Shown here piece by piece: positions 42,277-50,097 of a DNA stretch of 64,000 nt. The stretch comes from Putridiphycobacter sp965230485 (GTDB taxonomy: Bacteria > Bacteroidota > Bacteroidia > Flavobacteriales_D > Crocinitomicaceae). The stretch is from NCBI GenBank assembly GCA_965230485.1, contig CBDDLA010000001.1, positions 3,286,001 to 3,350,000 of the forward strand, given 5' to 3'. The position numbers were made by a program, and so were the translations under genes. Position 1 is the stretch's first letter; every line of letters starts with the position of its first letter. The notes under the pieces are model-generated. The model was not told where the DNA came from and did not search any database. It saw only the letters and a list, made by a program, of their open reading frames with translations.

Positions 42277-43347
42277 ATGACAGCAATAGATAAAACAAAA
42301 CCAGTAATGGTAACGGGAGCCAACGGATATGTAGCGAGTTGGCTAGTAAAACGATTATTAGAAGATGGCATTACCGTGCATGCGGCCGTGCGAAATCCAG
42401 ATAACGAGGCGAAGGTAGGGCATTTAAAAAAAGCAGCAGACGAAACGAAAGGGACTTTGAAACTTTTTAAGGCTGACTTGCTGACAAAAAATGCCTATGT
42501 TGAGGCCATGAAAGATTGTGAATTGGTTTATCATACCGCCTCACCATTCGTCATTGATGTTAAAAATCCTCAAAAGGATTTAATAGAACCTGCTGAGCAG
42601 GGTACAGCGAATGTATTAGATACTGCTAGTGCTACTCCGAGTGTAAAAAGAGTGGTGGTGACCAGTAGTTGTGCTGCTATTTATACAGATGCGATTGACA
42701 CGCAAAATGCACCAAATGGTGTGATTACAGAAGAGGTTTGGAATACGACGGCATCATTAGATTATCAACCGTACTCCTATTCTAAGACTTTGGCAGAAAA
42801 AAAAGCATGGGAAATGGAAAAAGCGCAAAACCAATGGGATTTGGTCACCATTAATCCATCCTTTGTCATGGGTCCAGCGTTAAATACGAAGGCCATTACA
42901 TCCGAAAGCTATAATATTTTAAGACAATTGGGAGATGGCACCATGAAAGCAGGTGTACCTAAAATGGGTGTTGGCGTAGTTGATGTCAGGGATTTAGCAG
43001 AAGCACATTACCAAGCCGGTTTTGTATCGGAAGCTCAGGGGCGTTACATCACTTCAGGACATAACACCAATTTTTTGGAGATGGCTCAAACCCTGGCAAA
43101 CAAATTTGGAGATAAATTACCAATTCCATCTAAAGCACTACCAAAATGGTTACTGGTTGCTATTGGACCTTGGGTGAATAAATTGTTTTCTAGAAAATAC
43201 ATCAGAAATAATGTAAATATTGCATTTAATGCCGATAATTCTAAAATTAAAAAGGATTTGGGCGTTCAGTTCCGACCGTTAAAAGAGACCATGGTTGAGT
43301 CCTTTCAGTTATTAATAGATGAAGGTATTTTAAAACCAAAACAATAA
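42277..43347 (+). CDS. NAD(P)-dependent reductase/epimerase, paralog of the 38-kb gene
   Basis: 356 residues of the extended SDR type: VTGANGYVASWLVKRLLEDG (about 12-31), YHTASPFVIDV, VVTSSCAAIY, and YSYSKTLAEKKAW with Tyr and Lys. Closely parallels the 38114-39163 gene along its length, including AVRNP and the late DLKxxxSK segment. It is followed immediately by an AraC regulator (1 bp apart) which may control it. Likely reduces an aldehyde or ketone; substrate unknown. Confidence 0.92.
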   Translation: MTAIDKTKPVMVTGANGYVASWLVKRLLEDGITVHAAVRNPDNEAKVGHLKKAADETKGTLKLFKADLLTKNAYVEAMKDCELVYHTASPFVIDVKNPQKDLIEPAEQGTANVLDTASATPSVKRVVVTSSCAAIYTDAIDTQNAPNGVITEEVWNTTASLDYQPYSYSKTLAEKKAWEMEKAQNQWDLVTINPSFVMGPALNTKAITSESYNILRQLGDGTMKAGVPKMGVGVVDVRDLAEAHYQAGFVSEAQGRYITSGHNTNFLEMAQTLANKFGDKLPIPSKALPKWLLVAIGPWVNKLFSRKYIRNNVNIAFNADNSKIKKDLGVQFRPLKETMVESFQLLIDEGILKPKQ

Positions 43348-43348
43348 G

Positions 43349-44260
43349 ATGGACGATTTAGTTATTATGGATAGCATTTCTAAGGCACATGAATCCTTAG
43401 GACTTCAGAAGCCAACACATCCATTAATTTCGGTGGTTGAACAGAAAGAACTGGACTTTGGTCGAGTTCCAAAAGGATATCGGGTCAGAATTGATTTGTT
43501 CCAAATTTGGATGAAAAGTGGCGTGGAATGCCAAATAGGATACGGTAGAAATACCTACGATTTTGAAGAAGGGACATTGGCCTTTATTAAACCAGGACAG
43601 GTGCTTTCATCAGCAGGTGCTGAAGGTAATGTGGCCAACGCAGAGGGTTATGTGTTGATGTTTCATCCTGATTTAATCAGAAAATCAGCCCTTAATAACA
43701 TCATAGATCAATTCGCTTTTTTTGATTATGAGGTACACGAAGCACTTCATATTTCCGATCATGAAAAACAAATATTATATGATATTGTTCAAAAAATTCA
43801 AATTGAAATAGGGCAGAATATCGACCAACATAGCCAGGCCTTAATTATCAGTAATTTAGAATTATTTTTAGGGTATTGCACCCGTTATTACGACCGTCAA
43901 TTTTATACCCGGACCAATCTGAATAAAGATTTAATTAGTAAGTTTGAAAGCGTATTGAAAGACTATTACCAAACCAATAAACAAATAGATTTGGGGTTGC
44001 CAACAGTTAGTTTTTGTGCCAAAGAATTGAACATGTCGGCCAATTACTTGGGCGACTTGCTTAAAAAAGAAACAGGTAAAAATACTCAGGAGCACATCCA
44101 AGATTTTGTAGTCAATAAGGCCAAAAACAAGTTATTAGGCACTACAGTTTCATTAAGCGAAATAGCATATGGTTTAGGGTATGAATACCCACAACACTTT
44201 AGTAAGGTATTTAAGAAAAAAACGGGGCAAACCCCAAGTGCATACAGGCAGTTAAACTAA
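43349..44260 (+). CDS. AraC-family transcriptional regulator
   Basis: 303 residues. N-terminal cupin-like sensor (VEQKELDFGRVPKGYRVRIDLFQIWMKSG ... LAFIKPGQVLSS) and a C-terminal AraC domain: VSFCAKELNMSANYLGDLLKKETGKN, then VSLSEIAYGLGYEYPQHFSKVFKKKTGQTPSAYRQ. It starts 1 bp after the reductase stop and precedes the bestrophin gene by 9 bp, so the three form an operon. Probably an activator of this operon in response to a small molecule. Confidence 0.93.
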   Translation: MDDLVIMDSISKAHESLGLQKPTHPLISVVEQKELDFGRVPKGYRVRIDLFQIWMKSGVECQIGYGRNTYDFEEGTLAFIKPGQVLSSAGAEGNVANAEGYVLMFHPDLIRKSALNNIIDQFAFFDYEVHEALHISDHEKQILYDIVQKIQIEIGQNIDQHSQALIISNLELFLGYCTRYYDRQFYTRTNLNKDLISKFESVLKDYYQTNKQIDLGLPTVSFCAKELNMSANYLGDLLKKETGKNTQEHIQDFVVNKAKNKLLGTTVSLSEIAYGLGYEYPQHFSKVFKKKTGQTPSAYRQLN

Positions 44261-44269
44261 AATTTATTT

Positions 44270-45304
44270 ATGATTATAGCGAAGTCCATGAGCATAGGCC
44301 GGCTCATCAGATGGTCGGGTCATCACATCATTTGGTTATTATTATTGATGAGTGGAATCGCCACGCTTTATTATTTTGATATCATTAAAATAACCATCCC
44401 ATGGTTACCATTGTCAGTGATTGGTACGGCCGTAGCATTTTATGTTGGTTTTAAAAATAACCAGGCTTACGATCGGATGTGGGAAGCTCGCAAAATATGG
44501 GGGGCAATTGTAAACAGCAGCCGAACCTGGGGAATGCACGTGGACGGGTTTGTTAATAATCAATTTTCTGATCGACCCGTAAACGACGATACGCTAAAAA
44601 GCATCAAAAAACGACTAATTTACAGACACATTGCCTGGCTATATGCGCTCAGAAGTCAACTCTTGATTGTTACCCCTTGGGAACATGCTAACCAGAGAGG
44701 CTCCGTTGGGAAATTGGCCCGTTATTACCAACGGTATTTTGGGGTTGGAATGCTTGATGATGAGGTGACAAAAATTGAATTAAAGCATTTTTTATTGCCT
44801 GAAGAACAACAACACTTAATTGAAGCTCAAAATACAGCGACTCAAATTGTCAACGAACAATCCAGAGATATTAGTCGGTTGCACGGAGAAGGTCGAATTG
44901 ATAGTTTTCGGCACATGGAAATGGCACAAGTGCTTGAAAAATTATACGACCATCAGGGTAAAGCCGAACGAATTAAGAAATTCCCTTTTCCACGACAATA
45001 TGCCAATATTAGCCGATATTTTGTTGGTATTTTTATCATGCTATTACCATTTAGTATGATTCCTGAATTAATGGCTGTTGGTGATTGGGGCTTTTGGTTG
45101 TCAATTCCAATCACAGCGCTAATCGGATGGGTATATGTGATGATGGAAGTAGTAGCTGATTATACTGAAAACCCATTTCAGGGGATGGCTAACGATATTC
45201 CTATGCTGTCTTTATGCAGAACCATTGAGATTGACCTGAGGGAAATGCTAGGTGAAACAGATTTGCCTAAACCTATTGCTTCCAAGAATGATATTTTAAT
45301 GTAA
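44270..45304 (+). CDS. bestrophin-family channel (UPF0187)
   Basis: 344 residues with about four membrane segments (for example HHIIWLLLLMSGIATLYYFDI; PWLPLSVIGTAVAFYVGF; FVGIFIMLLPFSMIPELMAV; FWLSIPITALIGWVYVMM). Conserved bestrophin features include AFYVGFKNNQAYDRMWEARKIWG and PFQGMANDIPM. Bacterial homologs are oligomeric ion channels in the inner membrane. It closes the reductase/AraC/bestrophin operon and is followed by a strong terminator. The ion is unknown. Confidence 0.92.
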   Translation: MIIAKSMSIGRLIRWSGHHIIWLLLLMSGIATLYYFDIIKITIPWLPLSVIGTAVAFYVGFKNNQAYDRMWEARKIWGAIVNSSRTWGMHVDGFVNNQFSDRPVNDDTLKSIKKRLIYRHIAWLYALRSQLLIVTPWEHANQRGSVGKLARYYQRYFGVGMLDDEVTKIELKHFLLPEEQQHLIEAQNTATQIVNEQSRDISRLHGEGRIDSFRHMEMAQVLEKLYDHQGKAERIKKFPFPRQYANISRYFVGIFIMLLPFSMIPELMAVGDWGFWLSIPITALIGWVYVMMEVVADYTENPFQGMANDIPMLSLCRTIEIDLREMLGETDLPKPIASKNDILM

Positions 45305-45330
45305 AAAAAACCTTAATGAGTAGAATAAAA

Positions 45331-45357
45331 AGAGAGCCGCTAGCGGCTCTCTTTTTT
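45331..45357 (+). terminator. strong rho-independent terminator after the bestrophin gene
   Basis: AGAGAGCCGC-TA-GCGGCTCTCT stem followed by TTTTT; GC-rich, perfect pairing. Confidence 0.93.
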
Positions 45358-45382
45358 GGTTAAATATATTTGTTTATATTTG
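45355..45382 (+). promoter_or_regulatory. promoter of the TetR gene: TTTG-N16-TATATTTG
   Basis: A perfect -7 box TATATTTG (45375-45382) lies 16 bp after a TTTG (45355-45358), close to the Bacteroidota consensus spacing. It abuts the palindromic operator at 45383, so repressor binding would block transcription start. Confidence 0.55.
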
Positions 45383-45400
45383 TAAGTAAATATTCACTTA
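45383..45400 (+). promoter_or_regulatory. candidate TetR operator
   Basis: TAAGTAAATATTCACTTA is an 18-bp inverted repeat with one mismatched pair, lying directly after the -7 box and 6 bp before the GTG start of the TetR gene. Self-repression is the natural reading. Confidence 0.5.
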
Positions 45401-45406
45401 TCTATT

Positions 45407-45994
45407 GTGATTCAGTTTTCGAAAAGGCAGAAAGGTATTTTTAAAGCAACTGGCGAGGTAATACAGCAAGAAGGAATAGCAGAGTTGACGACTAAAAAAA
45501 TCGCTAACCGGGTTGGTTTTACTGAAGGAGCGTTATACCGCCATTTCAAAGGGAAGAATGAAATTATTGAAGGCGTACTCACTCACATCAAGCAAGAAAT
45601 AGAGGCACTTTATTTAATGATTGATCCCTTTTTAGAACCAGAAGATGCCTTTCAAGCGGTATTCGAATGTCAGTTTCTGTTTTTTAACGATCATTCGCAT
45701 TTTGTGGATATAGCATTTTCTAAAGCTTTAATTGTTGATCAACCTTTTAAACCATCAGTTGAAGACCTGATTCGGATGACTGAGCAGCAGGTTTTGGCTG
45801 CAGTTGAAGCAGGACAGAAAAAGGGCGTATTGAATTGCGACCTGCCAGCTGAAGCTCTTACCCAAATTGCCATGGGTGCTTTTCGTTTCGAAATGCTCAA
45901 TTGGTCACTAAATCAATATCGAGATCAGTTATTGGTCAGAGGGGAGTTACTGATCGAACATCTTTTATTATTATTTAAAACCCGCTTAACATGA
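45407..45994 (+). CDS. TetR/AcrR-family transcriptional regulator
   Basis: 195 residues from GTG 45407. The helix-turn-helix is IFKATGEVIQQEGIAELTTKKIANRVGFTEGALYRHFKGKNEII, with the GALYRHFxxK signature. The C-terminal domain is of the general TetR_C type. Its last bases overlap the ATG of the downstream lipoprotein gene (ATGA), so the two are coupled. Promoter and operator are recognisable directly upstream. Ligand unknown. Confidence 0.93.
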   Translation: MIQFSKRQKGIFKATGEVIQQEGIAELTTKKIANRVGFTEGALYRHFKGKNEIIEGVLTHIKQEIEALYLMIDPFLEPEDAFQAVFECQFLFFNDHSHFVDIAFSKALIVDQPFKPSVEDLIRMTEQQVLAAVEAGQKKGVLNCDLPAEALTQIAMGAFRFEMLNWSLNQYRDQLLVRGELLIEHLLLLFKTRLT

Positions 45995-46452
45995 AAATTA
46001 AAAACTACTTAGGATTATTTCTATTAGTCACAATTTACAGTTGTGAATCAAAACCAACACTAGAGGCAGAAAAAGTTGAGTCCGCATTATCTGTCACCGA
46101 AGAAGTAAAACCTCAAACACCGCACGACTTACAATTAAATAACAACGAAAAATGGGAGATAAGCAAGGGAATGAAGTCTCCAGTTGAAAAAATGAATAAA
46201 CTGGTTTCAAAATTTGATGGTACAGAGGTGGTCGACTATCAATTATTGGGGGACGATATCGGAAAGCAAACGAGTAAACTTATTCGAAAATGCGACATGA
46301 CCGGCAAAGCGCATGAGGAACTGCATAAATGGCTATTGCCTTTTTTAGATTTAAAGGAGGCCATGGTCATGACATCAAGTCCAGAAGAAGGAGAAGCTAT
46401 TTTAGAACATATAAAAATTGAACTAAAGGTATTTGATCAATATTTTAAGTAA
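45991..46452 (+). CDS. small lipoprotein coupled to the TetR gene
   Basis: 153 residues with a lipoprotein signal (MKIKNYLGLFLLVTIYSC; Cys18). The mature part is helical and charged (MKSPVEKMNKLVSKFDG ... DDIGKQTSKLIRKCDMTGKAHEELHKWLLPFLDLKEAMVM), possibly a four-helix bundle, with His in AHEELHKWL that could bind metal. No family recognised. The 4-bp overlap with the TetR stop suggests repression by that regulator. Confidence 0.75.
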   Translation: MKIKNYLGLFLLVTIYSCESKPTLEAEKVESALSVTEEVKPQTPHDLQLNNNEKWEISKGMKSPVEKMNKLVSKFDGTEVVDYQLLGDDIGKQTSKLIRKCDMTGKAHEELHKWLLPFLDLKEAMVMTSSPEEGEAILEHIKIELKVFDQYFK

Positions 46453-46515
46453 ACTAGCGTAGGGGAATACTATTTTTAAACCGTCGTTAATGTAATGACT
46501 AACCATAAATTATAT

Positions 46516-47589
46516 ATGATGAAGTATTTATTTTTACCCATTTTAGTACTTGCTATTTTAGTAAGCTGCAAAAAAGATAATCCGAAAAAAGTAATCGACA
46601 ACCGTCAGTTTAAGATGGGATTTACAACCTGGCCATATGGCCCAACACTGGCGAATGTTAATGATTCATATGAATTCATAAAAAATAATGGTGACGTCTA
46701 TGGCGAACATATGGACCATAAAGTGCCTTGGAATGCATGGTTGAATGGTACTGAATTACCAACTGAATTTACGGATTTAGTTAAAGATAAGGTCAATAGA
46801 AAACCTGCCAATGCTGAACTTCTATTGTCAATCAGTTTTTTGAATGGTGGGCGGAGTGATATCATGGAAGATTTTGACGGTTCAAAACCGACTTTTGATG
46901 GTCAGAATGATAGCGCACTGGTTGAAGCTTATTTTAAACACGTTTCTTACCTGGTTGATGAGTTAGGTCCTACCTACTTGGTTTATTCTATTGAATCGAA
47001 TGAACTATTTGTGAATAATCCCTCACTCTGGCCTGCATTTAGAACAGTAATGGAAAATGTTGGGGCTAAATTAAAGTCAAAATACCCTAACTTAAGCATG
47101 GCGGAATCTCTGACATTGCACAGTTGGTATAAGAGTAGTACAGATGCTGATTATTTAGCTGAAGTTGAAAAAATTGCAAATGAGGGAACTTTTGCAGCGA
47201 TTAGTTTTTATCCGTTTTTCAAGCAACTCCATACCAAAAATGAGTTCCAAGACGCATTTGATTTTTTGCACAGCAAGGTGAATATTCCCATTGCCTTTGC
47301 TGAAACCAATCACCTGGCCGAAGATCTTGTGGTTAATGGTCTATCCTTAAACATCACAAGTGATGAAAACGAACAGGAAGCGTATCTGGAAGCATTATTA
47401 CTCAATGCGCATGAAAAAAATTATCAGTTCATTATATGGTGGGCGCATAGAGATTATGATGCCCTTTGGGAAACGTTTCCTGCCGAAATAAAGGATTTGG
47501 GTCAACTATGGCGCGATACCGGTTTATTAGATGAAGATGGTAAAGAGAGAAAGTCAATGAAATTATGGGAGAACATATTTGCCAAATAA
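46516..47589 (+). CDS. lipoprotein with TIM-barrel glycosidase-like fold
   Basis: 357 residues from ATG 46516, chosen over 46495 because it begins the lipoprotein signal (MMKYLFLPILVLAILVSC). The mature part looks like a glycoside-hydrolase barrel: strand ends FKMGFTTWPYG, LLLSISFLNGG, YLVYSIESNEL (candidate acid Glu), FAAISFYPFF, and IPIAFAETNHL (candidate nucleophile Glu). This is the layout of clan GH-A. A degenerate family or unknown substrate is possible; the enzyme class is inferred from spacing of the two Glu. Confidence 0.7.
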   Translation: MMKYLFLPILVLAILVSCKKDNPKKVIDNRQFKMGFTTWPYGPTLANVNDSYEFIKNNGDVYGEHMDHKVPWNAWLNGTELPTEFTDLVKDKVNRKPANAELLLSISFLNGGRSDIMEDFDGSKPTFDGQNDSALVEAYFKHVSYLVDELGPTYLVYSIESNELFVNNPSLWPAFRTVMENVGAKLKSKYPNLSMAESLTLHSWYKSSTDADYLAEVEKIANEGTFAAISFYPFFKQLHTKNEFQDAFDFLHSKVNIPIAFAETNHLAEDLVVNGLSLNITSDENEQEAYLEALLLNAHEKNYQFIIWWAHRDYDALWETFPAEIKDLGQLWRDTGLLDEDGKERKSMKLWENIFAK

Positions 47590-47611
47590 ACGCGAAATCA
47601 GTACCGCTATA

Positions 47612-47761
47612 TTATTGGTTAAGTTGCCTAAGCGAGTCTTTCCGCTCTTTGATGTGAGGAGGTTCCTCTAATTCACAACCTTCCCAATCTAATTTTGACT
47701 GTTCTGTGCAAGAAAAGCAAGCCAATAAGGTCAAGAACATAACAAGATATTTAATCGACAT
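47612..47761 (-). CDS. small lipoprotein, 49 aa
   Basis: A 49-residue frame from ATG 47761 to TAA 47612: MSIKYLVMFLTLLACFSC with candidate lipidated Cys at 15 or 18, then a short acidic mature part (TEQSKLDWEGCELEE). It follows the 81-residue gene of the second sigma cassette by 34 bp in the same orientation, so it is likely part of that unit. Too small for other evidence; no family recognised. Confidence 0.55.
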   Translation of the reverse strand: MSIKYLVMFLTLLACFSCTEQSKLDWEGCELEEPPHIKERKDSLRQLNQ

Positions 47762-47795
47762 TTGGCTAAGGTAATAAAAATTAACCTGCTTAAAA

Positions 47796-48041
47796 TTAGT
47801 CTAAAATTTCGCAGGTAAATCTTGACGCTTTCAATAAAGAAATAATATCGGCTTCAATCATATTATTAGTCACTTCAACTCGCATGACATTGTCAATATC
47901 CTCAATGTCTACCCACCAATCTACAACTGACTGATGGGAGGAAAATATGGCTTGCAAAGCTTTTATGTCCTGCTTCGACGCAATGTTTGTTTTAAAAATT
48001 AACAGATTCTGCGGGGGCTGATGGATTCTAAAATTGGTCAT
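47796..48041 (-). CDS. uncharacterised 81-aa protein in the second sigma cassette
   Basis: 81 residues, cytoplasmic, alpha/beta with a ferredoxin-like look: NLLIFKTNIASKQDIKALQAIFSSHQSVVDWWVDIEDIDNVMRVEVTN ... DIISLLKASRFTCEIL, matching the beta-alpha-beta-beta-alpha-beta order of small HMA-type folds but without a CxxC metal motif. It overlaps the stop of the upstream membrane protein gene by 4 bp and is co-translated. Function unknown. Confidence 0.75.
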   Translation of the reverse strand: MTNFRIHQPPQNLLIFKTNIASKQDIKALQAIFSSHQSVVDWWVDIEDIDNVMRVEVTNNMIEADIISLLKASRFTCEILD

Positions 48042-48451
48042 TCTTCTTCCGATTTTTTAGACTTCTTTTGGGCGACATAATTTTCAAAGGCCTGATTGCC
48101 TTCTTCTTCCCAAAATTTGTCATAGAATTTCCATTTCGACAATTCGTTTTTTCCTGAGTCGTCGCAATCACTATCATCAAACCGTCTTTTTTTGGAACTC
48201 GATTTAGAACTGCCACTGCCGCCGCCAAAACCTCCAAATAATATTTTGGACAGTAAGCATATGCCCATGGCTTGCCAGTAAGTAATGGTAGTTAGTCCAA
48301 ACAGATCTGGCATCAACCAGTTCCAGAGCCACATGATGATGAAACCGAATAGAATAATAAGGCCGGTGATACCGATAATAGCAAGCAGAACCCATCCTAC
48401 TATTTCCATGGGACTTTTTGTACGCATTTTATGTTTAAAGTAATTTGACAT
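48038..48451 (-). CDS. small membrane protein with ITYWQA/LSKILFGGF core, putative sigma-factor partner
   Basis: 137 residues with membrane segments at about 16-43 (IVGWVLLAIIGITGLIILFG...) and 54-75. Residues 42-80 hold the core LWNWLMPDLFG ... TITYWQAMGICLLSKILFGGF ... GGSG shared with the 105-residue protein at 15794-16111. The tail is Ser/Lys/Asp-rich and ends FWEEEGNQAFENYVAQKKSKKSEEE. It starts 10 bp after the sigma stop. The repeated pairing of this core with an ECF sigma gene supports a functional partnership, perhaps anti-sigma. Confidence 0.82.
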   Translation of the reverse strand: MSNYFKHKMRTKSPMEIVGWVLLAIIGITGLIILFGFIIMWLWNWLMPDLFGLTTITYWQAMGICLLSKILFGGFGGGSGSSKSSSKKRRFDDSDCDDSGKNELSKWKFYDKFWEEEGNQAFENYVAQKKSKKSEEE

Positions 48452-48461
48452 GATGTTGGTT

Positions 48462-49001
48462 TTAAGTATTAATAATTTTCTGTTTTTCTAATTTTTTATT
48501 TAAAATAGAGAGCGCTCTGTGTCTGCGAGACATTAATGTACCTTCTGAAGTACCAGTTTCAATTGCATACTCTCTATAAGTCAATCGCTCAAAATCTATG
48601 GCAAGAATAACCTCTCTATAGTCTGGTTTAAGATCGGCCAATGCCTTTTTTAATTCATGTTTCATTCTTTCAGAATGTGAATTATCGGCTCTGCTATATA
48701 ACCATTCCATTAAGTTGATGATCCGTTCCTCTGATTCTTCATATATGGGTGTGGTTTGCTTTCTTGTGCGCATAATATCAATGATTTTATGTCTGATGGC
48801 GCCGTATACAAAACCAGCCACATTATTAATAGGAGAGCCATTATGCCGTGAAAACAATTTTAAAGCCACATCTTGAATAATGTCGTCAGCATCTCTTTCA
48901 GCGCTCTCAGAAATGCGTGATCGAACATATTTTTTTAAGTCCATGTATTCGTCCTTAAAAAATGAATTCAGTTGATGATTGTCTTTTTTATCTGATTTCA
49001 T
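48462..49001 (-). CDS. ECF-type RNA polymerase sigma factor (second copy)
   Basis: 179 residues. Region 2: LKKYVRSRISESAERDADDIIQDVALKLFSRH and VAGFVYGAIRHKIIDIMRTRK. Region 4: ALADLKPDYREVILAIDFERLTYREYAIETGTSEGTLMSRRHRALSILNKKL. A linker of about 30 residues joins them. It precedes the YWQA-core membrane protein, as in the 16-kb cassette. A CGTC-containing -10-like sequence (CGTCTATAT, 49032-49040, minus strand) lies 36 bp upstream, but no matching TTTAAAGTAAAA block is present. Confidence 0.92.
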   Translation of the reverse strand: MKSDKKDNHQLNSFFKDEYMDLKKYVRSRISESAERDADDIIQDVALKLFSRHNGSPINNVAGFVYGAIRHKIIDIMRTRKQTTPIYEESEERIINLMEWLYSRADNSHSERMKHELKKALADLKPDYREVILAIDFERLTYREYAIETGTSEGTLMSRRHRALSILNKKLEKQKIINT

Positions 49002-49143
49002 GCAAAAGCCCTTTAAGCGGTCTCTTCAATTATATAGACGAAGGTTTGTAAAAATCTTGCATAAATCTAAAATAAAAAAGAAATTATTTATTAATAATCT
49101 CACAGCTAGCGTTTTAATTTTCAATAAAAGTTGAGTATAATAC

Positions 49144-49171
49144 AAATAGCCTGATATTAGTCAGGCTATTT
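49144..49171. other. perfect hairpin in the sigma/DsbA gap
   Basis: AAATAGCCTGA and TCAGGCTATTT form an 11-bp stem with a 6-nt loop. It has only short T-runs, so it could be a weak bidirectional terminator or a regulatory structure. Confidence 0.45.
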
Positions 49172-49285
49172 ATAGGATTTTGGGCAAGGATCTACATAAT
49201 AAGTTTCTTAAAGAACACCTATTGATAAAAAATACAAACGACGCAATCCATTGCGTAAGGATAGAAATTATGCGAATAGGTCTAA

Positions 49286-49301
49286 TCACTAATTGTAGTG
49301 A
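49286..49301. promoter_or_regulatory. palindrome TCACTA-N4-TAGTGA, copy 3
   Basis: TCACTAATTGTAGTGA followed by TTTGCACT. Same arms and spacer length as the pair at 19860/19937, and the same TTTGCACT flank as copy 1. It lies 285 bp upstream of the second sigma gene and 100 bp upstream of the DsbA-family gene. Confidence 0.5.
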
Positions 49302-49389
49302 TTTGCACTTAATTTTTACCCAAAATCAGTCTAAAACTAAATCAATTCACTATTCTGACCTTTTATTTTAATAAGAGGAATGAATCTGT

Positions 49390-49397
49390 TACCTTTA
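49390..49397 (+). promoter_or_regulatory. -7 box TACCTTTA of the DsbA-family gene
   Basis: TACCTTTA lies 4 bp before the ATG at 49402, so transcription would start at or very near the start codon. No -33 element is clear. Confidence 0.3.
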
Positions 49398-49401
49398 CAG
49401 A

Positions 49402-50037
49402 ATGAATTTTGATTGGCTTAAAAGTGAGGAAAATGCATTGATTTATATTGGAGACACCATGTGTTCGTGGTGTTATGGTTTTGCGAATAATTTAGATGCG
49501 TTTATAGCGGCGCATCCAGAGTTAAAACTCCGAATGGTTCAAGGTGGTTTGAGACCAAACAATACTGAAAAGGCAATTGACATGGCCGATTTTTTAAAAA
49601 AACATTGGGTAGAAATTAATGAGCGAACAGGTCAGCACTTCGCCTACGGTATTTTGTCAGATCCAAATTTTGTATACGATACCGAGCCTGCTTCAAGAGC
49701 AGTTGTTGTTGCCAGAATGATAGATCCAGAAAAGGAGTACGCTTTTTTTAAAGCTGTTCAAATGGCATTCTATAGTTTGAATAAAAACACCAATGAATTA
49801 GCAACCTATCTTGATATAGCCAGTGAATTAGGATTAAATGTTAAGCGGTTTGAAGAATTATTTAATAGTGAAGAAGCGCGTTATTATACCAATGCTGATT
49901 TTCAGCTATCAGCAGAAATGGGCATTAAAGGTTTTCCTTCTACGGTAATTAAAAAAGGCAAAGAATTCATTTTGCTTTCAAATGGTTATAGGGCATTAGA
50001 AGACCTGGAGTTGGTATACTCAAAAATTATGGGGTAA
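49402..50037 (+). CDS. DsbA-family (FrnE-like) thiol oxidoreductase
   Basis: 211 residues, no signal peptide. Active site CSWC at Cys21/Cys24 and the cis-Pro loop GFPST near residue 175 identify a thioredoxin-fold DsbA-family protein of the cytoplasmic FrnE/2-hydroxychromene isomerase branch. It may isomerise or reduce disulfides under redox stress. A -7 box lies 4 bp upstream and a TCACTA palindrome 100 bp upstream. The SDR/zinc-ribbon gene follows in the same direction after 60 bp. Confidence 0.9.
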   Translation: MNFDWLKSEENALIYIGDTMCSWCYGFANNLDAFIAAHPELKLRMVQGGLRPNNTEKAIDMADFLKKHWVEINERTGQHFAYGILSDPNFVYDTEPASRAVVVARMIDPEKEYAFFKAVQMAFYSLNKNTNELATYLDIASELGLNVKRFEELFNSEEARYYTNADFQLSAEMGIKGFPSTVIKKGKEFILLSNGYRALEDLELVYSKIMG

Positions 50038-50076
50038 CTCATTCCTAAATTTCAAATTAGTTTTCGCAATCTCCTT

Positions 50077-50084
50077 TATCTTTG
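50077..50084 (+). promoter_or_regulatory. -7 box TATCTTTG of the SDR gene
   Basis: TATCTTTG is an exact TAnnTTTG match, 13 bp before the ATG at 50098. The -33 region has TTTTCG rather than TTTG. Confidence 0.4.
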
Positions 50085-50097
50085 TCATTAATTCCAT

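Larger units (their letters stand above)
49002..49401. other. 400-bp divergent intergenic region between sigma and DsbA genes
   Basis: No credible gene. It holds a CGTC-type -10-like element near 49037, a strong 11-bp hairpin at 49144-49171, one TCACTA-N4-TAGTGA palindrome at 49286-49301, and the -7 box of the DsbA-family gene at 49390. A 63-codon frame on the plus strand has no coding features. Confidence 0.6.

Noticed and set aside
49180..49371. 63-codon plus-strand frame in the sigma/DsbA gap
   Set aside because: No signal, family resemblance or coupling; it overlaps the palindrome, and the codon pattern looks random.
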